64,000 nucleotides of DNA from Streptomyces indicus (GCF_900100315.1 NZ_FNFF01000001.1:1364001-1428000); one strand, 5' to 3'; positions 44,482-53,339 are shown, numbered from the stretch's first letter. Numbers and translations are program-made. Notes: a model not told the origin generated them from the letters alone.

Positions 44482-44545
44482 GGTCGCGCGCACCTCGGAA
44501 CACGCCTGTGCCAGGTCACGCGCACCTCTGAACACCCCTGTGCCC
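44482..44545. repeat. Tandem 32-bp duplication
   Basis: Two adjacent 32-base units (44482-44513 and 44514-44545) share about 28 positions, each with GCGCACCTC and AACACGCCTGTGCC-like text. The second copy runs into the left arm of the terminator at 44537. Confidence 0.8.
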
Positions 44546-44575
44546 GGTCCCACGAACTGCGGGACCGGGCACAGG
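44537..44575 (-). terminator. Bidirectional terminator, mannosidase and Asp/Leu-rich protein
   Basis: CCTGTGCCCGGTCCC and its exact complement form a 15-bp stem with a nine-base loop. It is 23 bases beyond the minus-strand stop at 44599 and 76 bases beyond the mannosidase stop. Confidence 0.88.
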
Positions 44576-44598
44576 AAGGGGTGCGACGTGCGGGCGTG

Positions 44599-45378
44599 TT
44601 ACAGGATGCCCAGGTTCAGACCGAGGTCGACGTCCGCGTCCAGGTCGAGGATCGCGTCGAGGTCGAGGCCCAGGTCCAGGTCCAGGTCGAGGGCGACGTC
44701 GAGGCCGAGGGCGGCCACGAGGTCGACGTCGACGACCGCGCCGACCGCGAGGTCGAGGTCCACGTCCAGGGCGGCGTCGATCACCGTGTCGGTGTCGATC
44801 TCGATGCAGGTGCCGAGCTGGGTACCGAGGTCCGCGAACGCGGCGGCGTTCAGCGCGATGCCGTCCGTGGCCAGCGACAGCGTGGCCTTGCTGGTGCCCT
44901 CGTGCAGCTCGGCGTGGACCTCGTCCGCCTTGACGACCGCACCGAGGCGGACGTTGGCCTTGGCGCCGACCTTGGCGGTGATCGCGCCGGTGCGGATGTC
45001 GACGGCCAGGTTGGTCACGCGGACCTTCTTGGCGCCCTTGCGCAGCTCGACGCCGCCCTGGAGCAGGACCTTGCCGCCGACGATCTGCTTGTTCTTGTGG
45101 GTGAGGACGGAGCCGCGGCCGACCTTGAGCGACACCTCGCCGTCCACGGCCACGGCGCCGCCGATGCCTACGGCCACCAGGCCGTGGGCCTCGAGGTCGA
45201 GCAGCGCGTCGAGGTCGAGGGTGAGGCCGGCACCGACGAGGGCGGTGTTCGGGGACGGCGCGACGACCGACGCGGCCGGAGCGCGGTCGGGGGTGGCGGC
45301 GAGGGCGGCGGGGGCGGTGACGCCGGAGATGAGCAGGGCGGCGACGGCGACGGCGGAGACGCGGCGGTAGGCGGTCAT
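44599..45378 (-). CDS. Secreted protein with an Asp/Leu-alternating C-terminal tract
   Basis: A 259-residue exported protein. A Sec signal peptide covers about residues 1-28 (VSAVAVAALLISGVTAPAALA). The central region (about 50-200) is beta-rich, with GGKVLLQGGVELRKGAKKVRVTNLAVDIRTGAITAKVGA and LATDGIALNAAAFADLG; the last resembles HtaA-type haem-protein repeats, a weak comparison. The C-terminal 60 residues alternate Asp with Leu/Val (DVDLDLAVGAVVDVDL and LDLDLDLGLDLDAILDLD), encoded by a near-hexameric DNA repeat. That could form an acidic, metal-binding or polymerising strand. No cell-wall sorting motif is seen. The ATG follows AGAAAGG at longer spacing; a GTG three codons earlier is possible. 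Confidence 0.8.
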   Translation of the reverse strand: MTAYRRVSAVAVAALLISGVTAPAALAATPDRAPAASVVAPSPNTALVGAGLTLDLDALLDLEAHGLVAVGIGGAVAVDGEVSLKVGRGSVLTHKNKQIVGGKVLLQGGVELRKGAKKVRVTNLAVDIRTGAITAKVGAKANVRLGAVVKADEVHAELHEGTSKATLSLATDGIALNAAAFADLGTQLGTCIEIDTDTVIDAALDVDLDLAVGAVVDVDLVAALGLDVALDLDLDLGLDLDAILDLDADVDLGLNLGIL

Positions 45379-45538
45379 GAGTGGCACGGGCCTTTCTGTG
45401 GAGAAAGTGTGATGGTCACTCGATGACACTTTCCGCGCCGGTCGCCGGACTTGGCGGGCCGCACGCACAGTCCACTCGTACGGCCCACCGACACGCCACC
45501 CAGAAGCTCGACACGCCGTCAGGGCGCGCCCTCACATA

Positions 45539-47281
45539 TCAAGGCCTCGGCACATTGCGCAGGTTGGAGCGGGCCATCTGGAGCATCCGGCCCACCCCTC
45601 CGTCCAGAACGATCTTGCTGGCGGAGAGCGCGAACCCGGTCACCATCTCGGCGCTGATCTTCGGCGGGATGGAGAGCGCGTTGGGGTCGGTGACCACGTC
45701 GACGAGTGCGGGGCCCTTGTGCTTGAAGGCGTCCTTGAGCGCGCCGGCGAGCTGCTTCGGCTTCTCGACGCGCACGCCGTACGCACCGCAGGCGCGGGCG
45801 ACGGCGGCGAAGTCGGGGTTCTTGTTGCCGGTGCCGAAGGAGGGCAGACCGGCGACCAGCATCTCCAACTCGACCATGCCGAGGGAGGAGTTGTTGAAGA
45901 GGATCACCTTCACCGGCAGGTCGTACTGGACGAGGGTGAGGAAGTCGCCCATCAGCATCGAGAAGCCGCCGTCGCCGGACATCGAGATGACCTGGCGGTT
46001 GCGGTCGGTGAACTGGGCGCCGATGGCGTGCGGCAGCGCGTTGGCCATCGAGCCGTGCGAGAACGAACCGATGATGCGGCGGCGGCCGTTGGGGCTGATG
46101 TAGCGGGCGGCCCAGACGTTGCACATGCCGGTGTCGACGGTGAACACGGCGTCCTCGTCGGCCATGTCGTCGAGGACGGAGGCCACGTACTCGGGGTGGA
46201 TCGGGACGTGCTTCTCGACCTTGCGGGTGTACGCCTTGACCACGCCTTCGAGGGCGTCGGCGTGCTTCTTGAGCATCTTGTCGAGGAACTTGCGGTCGTT
46301 CTTGGTGCGCACCCGCGGGGTCAGACAGCGCAGCGTCTCGCGGACGTCGCCCCACACCGCGAGGTCGAGCCTGGAGCGGCGGCCGAGGTGCTCGGGCCGG
46401 ATGTCGACCTGGACGATCTTCACGTCGTCGGGCAGGAAGGCGTTGTACGGGAAGTCGGTGCCGAGCAGGATCAGCAGGTCGCACTCGTGGGTGGCCTCGT
46501 AGGCGGCGCCGTAGCCGAGCAGTCCGCTCATGCCGACGTCGTACGGGTTGTCGTACTGGATCCACTCCTTGCCGCGCAGGGCGTGGCCCACCGGGGACTT
46601 GATCTTCTCGGCGAACTCCATGACCTCGGCGTGCGCGCCCGCCGTGCCGCTGCCGCAGAACAGCGTGACCTTGTCCGCCTCGTCGATCATCGCGACGAGG
46701 CGCTCGATCTCCGCGTCGCCGGGGCGGATCGTGGGGCGCGAGGTGACCAGGGAGGTCTCGGCCGCCTTTTCGGGGGCCTGCTCGGAGGCCACGTCACCCG
46801 GCAGGCTGACGACGCTGACGCCGCGCTGTCCGACCGCGTGCTGGATCGCGGTCTGGAGCAGGCGGGGCATCTGCTTCGGGTTGGAGATCAGCTCGCTGTA
46901 GTGGCTGCACTCGCGGAAGAGCTGGTCGGGGTGGGTCTCCTGGAAGTAGCCGAGCCCGATCTCGTGCGAGGGGATGTGCGAGGCCAGGGCGAGGACGGGG
47001 GCCATGGAGCGGTGGGCGTCGTACAGGCCGTTGATGAGGTGCAGGTTGCCCGGGCCGCAGGAGCCGGCGCAGGCGGCGAGGTTTCCGGTGACCTGCGCTT
47101 CGGCGGCGGCCGCGAAGGCGGCGGTCTCCTCGTGCCGTACCTGGATCCAGTCGATCGCGGCGTTGCGGCGGATGGCGTCCACGATCGGGTTGAGGCTGTC
47201 CCCCACGACTCCGTACAGGCGGCGGACGCCCGCCTTGGTGAGGATGTCGACGAACTGCTCGGCGACGTTCTGCTTGGCCAT
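45539..47281 (-). CDS. poxB: Pyruvate dehydrogenase (quinone), thiamine-diphosphate-dependent
   Basis: A 580-residue ThDP enzyme that decarboxylates pyruvate to acetate and passes electrons to the quinone pool. The N-terminal domain has GVRRLYGVVGDSLNPIVDAIR and the catalytic-type Glu in IQVRHEETAAFAAAAEAQVTG. The FAD-binding middle domain begins near KVTLFCGSGTAGAHAEV. The ThDP-binding motif is GDGGFSMLMGDFLTLVQYDLPVKVILFNN (about 434-462, G-D-G...N-N). It is the length of E. coli PoxB (572), with a slightly different C-terminal membrane-interacting tail. A GAGGAG site precedes the ATG. It is followed, on the same strand, by the Asp/Leu-rich secreted protein, with no apparent functional link. 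Confidence 0.94.
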   Translation of the reverse strand: MAKQNVAEQFVDILTKAGVRRLYGVVGDSLNPIVDAIRRNAAIDWIQVRHEETAAFAAAAEAQVTGNLAACAGSCGPGNLHLINGLYDAHRSMAPVLALASHIPSHEIGLGYFQETHPDQLFRECSHYSELISNPKQMPRLLQTAIQHAVGQRGVSVVSLPGDVASEQAPEKAAETSLVTSRPTIRPGDAEIERLVAMIDEADKVTLFCGSGTAGAHAEVMEFAEKIKSPVGHALRGKEWIQYDNPYDVGMSGLLGYGAAYEATHECDLLILLGTDFPYNAFLPDDVKIVQVDIRPEHLGRRSRLDLAVWGDVRETLRCLTPRVRTKNDRKFLDKMLKKHADALEGVVKAYTRKVEKHVPIHPEYVASVLDDMADEDAVFTVDTGMCNVWAARYISPNGRRRIIGSFSHGSMANALPHAIGAQFTDRNRQVISMSGDGGFSMLMGDFLTLVQYDLPVKVILFNNSSLGMVELEMLVAGLPSFGTGNKNPDFAAVARACGAYGVRVEKPKQLAGALKDAFKHKGPALVDVVTDPNALSIPPKISAEMVTGFALSASKIVLDGGVGRMLQMARSNLRNVPRP

Positions 47282-47386
47282 GGGGTCTGCACTCCTCGTA
47301 CTGGATGACGGATCTTCGTACGGTTGCAGTCCATGATCTGCGCCTTGCGGCGGTATGTCGCCCGGTGTGCGCCGGTCCCAGGGCGC

Positions 47387-49282
47387 TCAGGCCTCCCAGA
47401 CGGCCGCGGCGGTGCGGTCGTCGGCGTATCCCTTCACGCGCAGCTGGATGTCGGCCAGGTAATCCGCGAGACCCGGGGGCTCGCCCTTCGACCAGCGGTC
47501 CTTCAGGGCACCTGCGAGCGCGGGCTCGCCGCGCAGCGGTTCCGCGAGACCGCCGCTGCACAGGAGCAGCGTGTCGCCCGGGCGGGCCACGGAGGCGCGG
47601 AAGCGGAAGGGCTCGCGGGGCGGGCCCGGCGGCTCGTCGTACGGGCTCGGCGGGGTGGTGATGCCGAGGTCCATCGTCAGCCGGTCCCCCTCGGGCGTCT
47701 CGGACGGCACCGAACCGAAGCCGACCACGGGCTCGCCCGCCGCGTCGGCCACCTTCGGCTCGATGTCCTGCCACTCGCCGCCCCTGAGCCGGAAGAGCCC
47801 GCCGCCGCCGACGCCGAAGAACACCCGGGTACGGCACTCGGGGTCGGCGGGCAGGAGAAGGCAGCGCAGGGAGGTGGCGGTGTACTCCTCGGGCTCAAGG
47901 CCGCGCTCGGCCGCGCCGGCGCGCAGCTTGCCGAGGCTGCGGTCGGTCAGGCGGTGCAGGCCCGACTTCAGGTCCCCGCGCCGCGCGCCCCTGATGTCCT
48001 CGGCGAGCCGGGCGTGGCTGCGGCCGACGGCTCGGCCGATCCAGTGACAGGCCTCGGCGGCCGCGAGGTGCGCGCCAGGGGTCGCCCGCGCTCCGGTGGC
48101 CATCGCCACCAGGACGAGGGCGCTGTCGCCGCTGCCGAAGCGCGCGGTGAGCAGCGAGTCGCGGCGGACCTCGCCTCGGTAGCGCGCGGAGTCCCCGCGT
48201 ACGGAGGTGGCGCGCAGCGTGTAGGCCCCGTAGCGGGCGCCGTCGAGCACGGTGTCCGCGACGAGGTTCATCAGCTCGTCGGGGTCGGCGGGCGGGAGGG
48301 TGCTGGGCTCGGCGTCGTAGGTGGGCGGGCCGTCGCCGACGTAGTTGGGCAGGGGGGTGGGGCGTCGGGGCGGCTCCGTGGTGGCCGGGCGCGGTGTGTT
48401 CTCTGGTCGCTGTGGACTCTCCGTGCGCTGTTCGTGCTGGGTGCGCTGTGGGTCCGTCACGTCCTGCGCTCCGGATGACTGTGATCCGGACGCCTGCGCT
48501 CCGGACGCCAGCGCTCGGGACGCCTGCGCCGATACCGCGATGTCCGACTCGCCGGTGTCGGCGGGTCCGGCGTGCTTCGGGCGGCCGGGGCGCTGCGGAT
48601 CGGCGGGCTGCGGGCTGTCGGACTGCCGGTCGGTGGGCTCGTCGACGGGTGCGGCCGGGGCGGGTGCTGCCGGTGTGGGCGGGGCAACCGGGGCCTGGTT
48701 GCTGGGGATTTCGGCGCCCGGTGGTGCGGTGAGGTCGCGGTCGTGGGCCGCGCGCGGGGCCGGTGACGCGGGTCCGGCAGGCGTCGCGGGTCCGGCAGGC
48801 GTCGCGGGCGGCGCGGGCGGCGGGTTGTACGGAGGCGGGGTCCAGGTGCGCGGGCGGGGCGGGCCCGCGGGCGGGGGCGGCGGGGGCGCCGCCGGGGCCG
48901 TGGCTGGGGGTGCGGGGTGGGCGGGCGGCGCATCGAACCGGGGTGCGCCAGGGGCGCGGTCGGCGTTCGCGGCGCGTACCGCCTCGGCCGCCCGGGCGTC
49001 GTCGGCGGCCAGTTCCTCGTCGGCGGCCCGCTTGTCGCCGGCGGCCCACTCCCCACCGGGTGCGGTCTCCTCGTACGGCGGCCGGCTCGCGTGCGGCACC
49101 CGGCCCTCCGGCGCCCCGTCCTCCTCCACCACCGTGTCGGCGGCGGACGCGAACCGGTCGTCGAGGGACTCGGGGGTCGCGGTCGGGCCGGTGTCGTCGG
49201 CGAGCTCGTCGCCGTACAACTCCTCCCACCAGTCGTCCCCGTGGCCCGCCGTGTCGTTGCGCCTGTCCCCCTGCTGGCTCAT
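47387..49282 (-). CDS. Pro/Ala-rich protein with C-terminal PP2C-like phosphatase domain
   Basis: A 631-residue cytoplasmic protein. The first 25 residues, with GDDWWEELYGDE, recur in Streptomyces phosphatase-like proteins. Residues about 90-330 are a very long Pro/Ala/Gln linker (short repeats such as PATPAGPATPAGPA). The C-terminal 270 residues look like a PP2C-type Ser/Thr phosphatase of the PP2C_2 group: VRGDSARYRGEVRRDSLLTARFGSGDSALVLVAMATG, then SGGLAEPLRG and DDRTAAAVWE. The metal-binding Asp pairs of standard PP2C enzymes are not all obvious, so it may be degenerate. The linker could bind SH3/WW-like partners. The start is the ATG at 49282. Confidence 0.82.
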   Translation of the reverse strand: MSQQGDRRNDTAGHGDDWWEELYGDELADDTGPTATPESLDDRFASAADTVVEEDGAPEGRVPHASRPPYEETAPGGEWAAGDKRAADEELAADDARAAEAVRAANADRAPGAPRFDAPPAHPAPPATAPAAPPPPPPAGPPRPRTWTPPPYNPPPAPPATPAGPATPAGPASPAPRAAHDRDLTAPPGAEIPSNQAPVAPPTPAAPAPAAPVDEPTDRQSDSPQPADPQRPGRPKHAGPADTGESDIAVSAQASRALASGAQASGSQSSGAQDVTDPQRTQHEQRTESPQRPENTPRPATTEPPRRPTPLPNYVGDGPPTYDAEPSTLPPADPDELMNLVADTVLDGARYGAYTLRATSVRGDSARYRGEVRRDSLLTARFGSGDSALVLVAMATGARATPGAHLAAAEACHWIGRAVGRSHARLAEDIRGARRGDLKSGLHRLTDRSLGKLRAGAAERGLEPEEYTATSLRCLLLPADPECRTRVFFGVGGGGLFRLRGGEWQDIEPKVADAAGEPVVGFGSVPSETPEGDRLTMDLGITTPPSPYDEPPGPPREPFRFRASVARPGDTLLLCSGGLAEPLRGEPALAGALKDRWSKGEPPGLADYLADIQLRVKGYADDRTAAAVWEA

Positions 49283-49477
49283 GCCCCTATTGTCCACCGC
49301 ACGCGGCGTACGAAAACGGGGCATCCCGAAAATTCTCGGCGCGAGGAGAACGCGGTGACGAGGCCGTGAAAAGAAATCCCGCGCGGGTGTCGATTCCGGC
49401 AGGCTCGGTTCGACGCAAGGGTGAGAGCGCGCAACGGGCGCGCGAGCGCATCGACTCCGACCCGGAAGGTGACGGCC

Positions 49478-50116
49478 ATGCCCAAGGTCCGCGTACACAA
49501 CATGACGATCTCCCTCGACGGCTTCTCGGCCGGCGAGAACCAGCGCATCGACGCGCCCTTCGGCGACGGCGTCGGCTGGGGCGACGAACTGCACGCGTGG
49601 TTCGTCGAGGCCTCGCGGGACGCCGCCGCGGGAAAGACGGGGACCGACGTGGACTACTACGTCCGAGGCGACGAGAACATCGGCGCCACGATCATGGGCC
49701 GGAACATGTTCGGACCGCAGCGCGGCCCGTGGCAGGACGAGTCCTGGAAGGGCTGGTGGGGCGAGAACCCGCCGTACCACCACGACGTGTTCGTGCTCAC
49801 GCACCACCCGCGCCCGAAGCTGGAGATGGACGGCGGCACGACCTTCCACTTCACCGACGACACTCCGGAGCGGGTCCTTGAGCGCGCGTTCGAGGCCGCG
49901 GACGGCAAGGACGTACGGATCGGCGGCGGCGCGGCGGTCGTGCAGCAGTATCTGCGCGCCGGCCTGATCGACGAACTGCACCTGGTCATCGCCCCGTTGC
50001 TCATCGGCCGCGGCGAACGGCTCCTCGACAACGTGGCGGAGGGCGTGGAGGGCTACCGGGTGGCCGAGATGGTGAGCTCGTCGAGCGTGACGCATGTGAT
50101 GCTGGTGCGCCGCTGA
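49478..50116 (+). CDS. Dihydrofolate-reductase-fold (RibD C-terminal-like) protein
   Basis: A 212-residue DHFR-superfamily reductase. The N-terminus VRVHNMTISLDGFSAGENQ is the usual start of this group. Further landmarks are NIGATIMGRNMFG, PPYHHDVFVLTHHPRPKLEMDGGTTFHF, and the nucleotide-binding DVRIGGGAAVVQQYLRAGLIDELHLVIAPLLIGRGERLL. It is most likely an NADPH-dependent reductase of unknown substrate; true folate or riboflavin activity is not implied. The ATG at 49478 has AAGGTGA upstream; an earlier in-frame ATG has no site. It ends 40 bases before a convergent exonuclease gene. Confidence 0.92.
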   Translation: MPKVRVHNMTISLDGFSAGENQRIDAPFGDGVGWGDELHAWFVEASRDAAAGKTGTDVDYYVRGDENIGATIMGRNMFGPQRGPWQDESWKGWWGENPPYHHDVFVLTHHPRPKLEMDGGTTFHFTDDTPERVLERAFEAADGKDVRIGGGAAVVQQYLRAGLIDELHLVIAPLLIGRGERLLDNVAEGVEGYRVAEMVSSSSVTHVMLVRR

Positions 50117-50155
50117 GGTGCCGTCGCGCGCTCGGCTGCGGGTGCGCCGTGGCGG

Positions 50156-50767
50156 TCAGCCGCGCGGCCGCCACCGCAGCAGATTGCTGCACAGCTCCGC
50201 CTGTTCCACCGCGTCGTCCAGGGCGTGGTGGGTGTGCGGCCGGCCCGGAAGCAGCTCGCGGGGCATGGTCCGCTTGGCGACGGCCCTGAGCGGAAGATTC
50301 GCCTTCGCCGCGTACAGGCTCTTCAGGTCCAGACAGCCGGAGTGCCCGAAGGGGCTCCCGCCGGTGAAGCGGAGCAGGTACCAGTAGAGGAAGGTCCAGT
50401 CGTACGAGGCGGGATAGCCGCACATGACGGGCTGGGTTCCGGCACTCACCTCGCGCACCCAGGCGCTGAACTCCCGCAGAGCGGTGGAGGGTTCGGCGCC
50501 CTCGCGGACCAGCCGGGCCCGGTCGAGGCCGCTCACCGCGAGGGCTTCGGGGTTGAAGTCCTCGCTGATGGGCCGCAGTTCGCGGTAGAAGGTGCGGGCT
50601 TCGGGGTCGTACGGCACATAGGCGCCGTCGGGGTCGTGGCGGCCCGCGACCGCCGCACCGAAACTGATCATCGAGTACGGGCCGGGGATGGGACCGTCCG
50701 CCTCCACGTCCACGGAGATGTACAGGCTGGGTCCGGCCGCGCGGCGGCTCCGGCTCGGTGCGGACAT
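50156..50767 (-). CDS. DEDD-family 3'-5' exonuclease
   Basis: A 203-residue nuclease of the RNase T/DnaQ superfamily. The acidic residues are in LYISVDVEADGPIPGPYSMISFG (Asp and Glu of motif I), CGYPASYDWTFLYWYLLR (motif II) and HTHHALDDAVEQAEL (motif III, His and Asp), so the full DEDDh set is present. Actinobacterial relatives act as 3'-5' exoribonucleases or DNA-trimming enzymes; the substrate is not settled. The ATG at 50767 is preferred over an upstream in-frame start at 50899, which would overlap the divergent gene's promoter. It is divergent from the TerD-domain gene, with about 130 bases between. Confidence 0.9.
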   Translation of the reverse strand: MSAPSRSRRAAGPSLYISVDVEADGPIPGPYSMISFGAAVAGRHDPDGAYVPYDPEARTFYRELRPISEDFNPEALAVSGLDRARLVREGAEPSTALREFSAWVREVSAGTQPVMCGYPASYDWTFLYWYLLRFTGGSPFGHSGCLDLKSLYAAKANLPLRAVAKRTMPRELLPGRPHTHHALDDAVEQAELCSNLLRWRPRG

Positions 50768-50897
50768 GGGGGCGAGGATGGCAGGGGCGGCAGCACGCGG
50801 GCATCCGGTTTTCGTGGGGTCGACCTCAGTGGTGGTGGGTGCGGCCGGTCCGAAATCCGTGTGCGCACACTTGTGCCCCTCTGTCACGATGCCCGGC

Positions 50898-53105
50898 ATG
50901 TCCCACCGTCATCCGGAATCCCTGGAAGTACCGCACACGCTGGAATCCCTCGTCATCCGTCACACCTACCGCCTGCCCGTGCCCGAGGCGCCGGAAGTCG
51001 GTCGAGGGGCCGTCGTCGCACGGCAGTTGGATGCCGTGTTGCTCTCCGCGGGGTTCAAGTTGTCCGCGCCGCTTTTCGCGCGGGTCGGGGGGCTGGCCCC
51101 GGAGACGGTCGCGGAGCTCGGGCGGCGCACCCTCGATACCGTGCGCCGGATCGTGGGCGATCACGTCGAGCACAACGTGTACTTCATCGACTTCCCGCGG
51201 AACGTGCCCGAGACGCAGGCGTTCTGGCTGGAGTGCGTGCGCAAGGCGCTGCTCGACGAGGAGGCCTGGGAGGGCACGCTCGGGCAGCTCCGCGACGGGC
51301 TGGTCGATCTGGTGAGTCTGCCGGCGTACGGGCGCTACCAGCACACGTACGAGGAGCTGCTCGCCCGGCACGAGGAGTTGGTCGAGGCCGCCGGTGACCG
51401 GGTCACCGTGCTGCACCTCGGGCGGACGGTCGAGGAGGAGGCGCGGGAGCTGTATCTCGCGCTGGCCGGGAGCCGTACGCCGCTCGGCGAGGAGCACCTG
51501 GAGGATCTCGGTGTACTGGCCGCGCACTGCGTGGACGGGGTGCAGCCCGGGGAGATACCCGTGCGCGAGCACCGCGCCGTCGTCAACAAGGCGCGGCTCG
51601 GGGCGGGTTCGGGCCTGCTGCTCGACACCGTGACCGACGTGCTGCGGCTCGCGTGCGCTCTCGCGGGCGGCGATGTGTCGCTGCGGGAGCCCACGAAGTT
51701 CGTGAAGCTGTCGCGGCCCGTGCGCCGCGCGCTGCTCGCCGGTCTGGACGCGGTCGTCTCCGCGTCGCCCGCGAAGCTCGCCGACGTACGCGTGCACCGC
51801 GAGGCGTGGAAGCGGCTGGGCGAGCGGCTGCATCCGCACGAGTACCCGCGGTGGCCGTCCGCGGCCCGGGTGTTCGCGGTCGCGCGCGGTGAGGAGAAGG
51901 TGCCCTCCCTCGCGGGACGCACGGAGGCGCTGCTCGCCGAGGGTGACGTGGCCGGTGCGGCGCAGCTGCTCACGTCCGCGCCCGGTGTGCTGCTGCGCTC
52001 GGTGGACCGGCTGCTGCGCCTGGCCCGCACCGACGAGGAGCGCGAAGCCGTGCTCGCCGCCGTCGGGCAGGCGGCGCCGAAGGCCGCGGGCCGTGTGCTG
52101 CTGTCGGTTCGGCTGCATCTGCTCAACCGGGGCGGCCGGCTCGAACAGGGCGGTGCGCGGCGGGTGTTCGTGAACCGGCTCGGGCGCGCCTGGGTCGCCG
52201 AGGACACGCGCCCCGCGCTCCCGGCGGCCGTGCGGGACCGGCTGGTCTCGGTGCTCGACGCGGAGATCGCGGGCCGGCTGCCGGAGCCCGGGCCCGTCCT
52301 GGTCGACCCGGACATGCTCGAGGTCGCGCTGCCGCTCAGCGGCAAGGCGGTCTCCTCGGGCATCGGCGTGCTGCCGCGCGGCTCGGTGTCACCGGTGGAC
52401 GGCGAGCTGCTGCGCTTCTTCACGTACTGGAAGGAGCGGCGGGAGACCACCGACTACGACCTGTCGGCGCTCGTGCTCGACGAGGAGTACGAGGAGGTCA
52501 CCTGGCTCTCCTACACCCGCCTTGCCGACGTGGAGGGCAGGCACTCGGGCGATGTCACCGAAGCACCGGACGGCGCCTCGGAGTTCATCGAGCTGCGGCT
52601 CGGCGCGGTGCGCGGGCCGTACATCGTGCCCGAGGTCCTGCTGTACTCCGGGGAGAGCTTCCTGGAGGTGGCGGAGTCCTTCTTCGGGTTCATGCTGCGC
52701 GAGGGCGAGCAGCAGGGCCGGCCCTTCGAGCCGCGCACCGTGCGCATGAAGTCGGAGCTGCGCGGTCCCGGCCGCGTCGCGCTGCCGCTGGTGTTCCGGC
52801 GCGACGGGGAAGGGCGCTGGCACGCGCACTGGCTGCACCTGTACCTGAAGGGGTCGCCGCAGGCCAACCGGGTCGAGGAGAACAAGGTCACGGTCGGTGC
52901 GCTGCTGCGGGGCATCGTCGACCGCGAGCAGCTGACGGTGCGCTGGCTGCTCGGCCTGATGCGCGGTGCGGAGGTGACGGTGTGGGACGGGGTGTCGGTG
53001 CCGGAAAGGCCGGTCACGTTCATCGGGATGCGGCGGCCCGAGGGGCTGCACCCGGAGGCGCGGGTGCTCACGCCGGAAAATCTGCGCGACGTGGTGCCGG
53101 CCTGA
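50898..53105 (+). CDS. Large protein with C-terminal TerD-like domain (SCO0854-like architecture)
   Basis: A 735-residue cytoplasmic protein. The C-terminal part (about 510-680) follows the TerD pattern: TDYDLSALVLDEEYEEVTWLSYTRL, then GRHSGDVTEAPDGASEFIELRLGAVRG and VLLYSGESFLEVAESFFGFMLRE, with Asp residues placed for calcium. The N-terminal 450 residues are helical and lack known catalytic motifs. Together they recall the MXAN_6230/SCO0854 family, tied by association to tellurium-resistance-type stress systems; unlike those, I see no RING-like Cys cluster. No terB/C/E genes are near. The ATG at 50898 is preferred; ATG at 50889 is three codons earlier. Confidence 0.68.
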   Translation: MSHRHPESLEVPHTLESLVIRHTYRLPVPEAPEVGRGAVVARQLDAVLLSAGFKLSAPLFARVGGLAPETVAELGRRTLDTVRRIVGDHVEHNVYFIDFPRNVPETQAFWLECVRKALLDEEAWEGTLGQLRDGLVDLVSLPAYGRYQHTYEELLARHEELVEAAGDRVTVLHLGRTVEEEARELYLALAGSRTPLGEEHLEDLGVLAAHCVDGVQPGEIPVREHRAVVNKARLGAGSGLLLDTVTDVLRLACALAGGDVSLREPTKFVKLSRPVRRALLAGLDAVVSASPAKLADVRVHREAWKRLGERLHPHEYPRWPSAARVFAVARGEEKVPSLAGRTEALLAEGDVAGAAQLLTSAPGVLLRSVDRLLRLARTDEEREAVLAAVGQAAPKAAGRVLLSVRLHLLNRGGRLEQGGARRVFVNRLGRAWVAEDTRPALPAAVRDRLVSVLDAEIAGRLPEPGPVLVDPDMLEVALPLSGKAVSSGIGVLPRGSVSPVDGELLRFFTYWKERRETTDYDLSALVLDEEYEEVTWLSYTRLADVEGRHSGDVTEAPDGASEFIELRLGAVRGPYIVPEVLLYSGESFLEVAESFFGFMLREGEQQGRPFEPRTVRMKSELRGPGRVALPLVFRRDGEGRWHAHWLHLYLKGSPQANRVEENKVTVGALLRGIVDREQLTVRWLLGLMRGAEVTVWDGVSVPERPVTFIGMRRPEGLHPEARVLTPENLRDVVPA

Positions 53106-53130
53106 CTGCTAGCGTGCGGCGCACCGAGGC

Positions 53131-53263
53131 CATGAGGCGGCTTCCTTCTCCCTTCTTCATGAATAGACGAATAGCCGCTTCGCTCTCCTCGGTCCGGTGA
53201 GGCCCTGGGACGGCTTCCTTCTCAGACTCCTTTGCTGACCTAGCCGTCCCGCTCTCCTCACCG
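53131..53263 (+). ncRNA. Twin stem-loops, candidate structured RNA or double terminator
   Basis: Two related units stand in tandem. Unit 1 pairs GCGGCT (53137-53142) with AGCCGC (53173-53178); unit 2 pairs GGGACGGCT (53207-53215) with AGCCGTCCC (53242-53250). Each has CGGCTTCCTTCTC in the left arm and loop and CGCTCTCCTC after the right arm (53181-53190 and 53250-53259). CGGTGAGG (53195-53202) also pairs with CCTCACCG (53256-53263) around unit 2. No ORF here is convincing. Confidence 0.45.
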
Positions 53264-53272
53264 ACGACTCGA

Positions 53273-53320
53273 GGTCCGCCGGGCGACCCCACCCCCCACG
53301 GGAAGGACGCCCGGCGGACC
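53273..53320. terminator. Terminator at the 3' side of the subtilase gene
   Basis: GGTCCGCCGGGCG and CGCCCGGCGGACC form a perfect 13-bp stem around a 22-base loop that contains a run of C residues. It lies 20 bases past the minus-strand stop at 53340. Confidence 0.8.
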
Positions 53321-53339
53321 GGTCTTGTTGCGAGCAGGG

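Noticed and set aside
50898..53105. Lantibiotic dehydratase or other RiPP enzyme
   Set aside because: Size and acidic character first suggested it, but the C-terminal GRHSGDVTEAPDG and VLLYSGESFLEV patterns fit a TerD domain, and no precursor peptide or cyclase lies nearby.
53068..53292. A 74-residue minus-strand ORF in the twin stem-loop region
   Set aside because: Its codons follow the repeat units, it overlaps the TerD gene end and has no credible start site.
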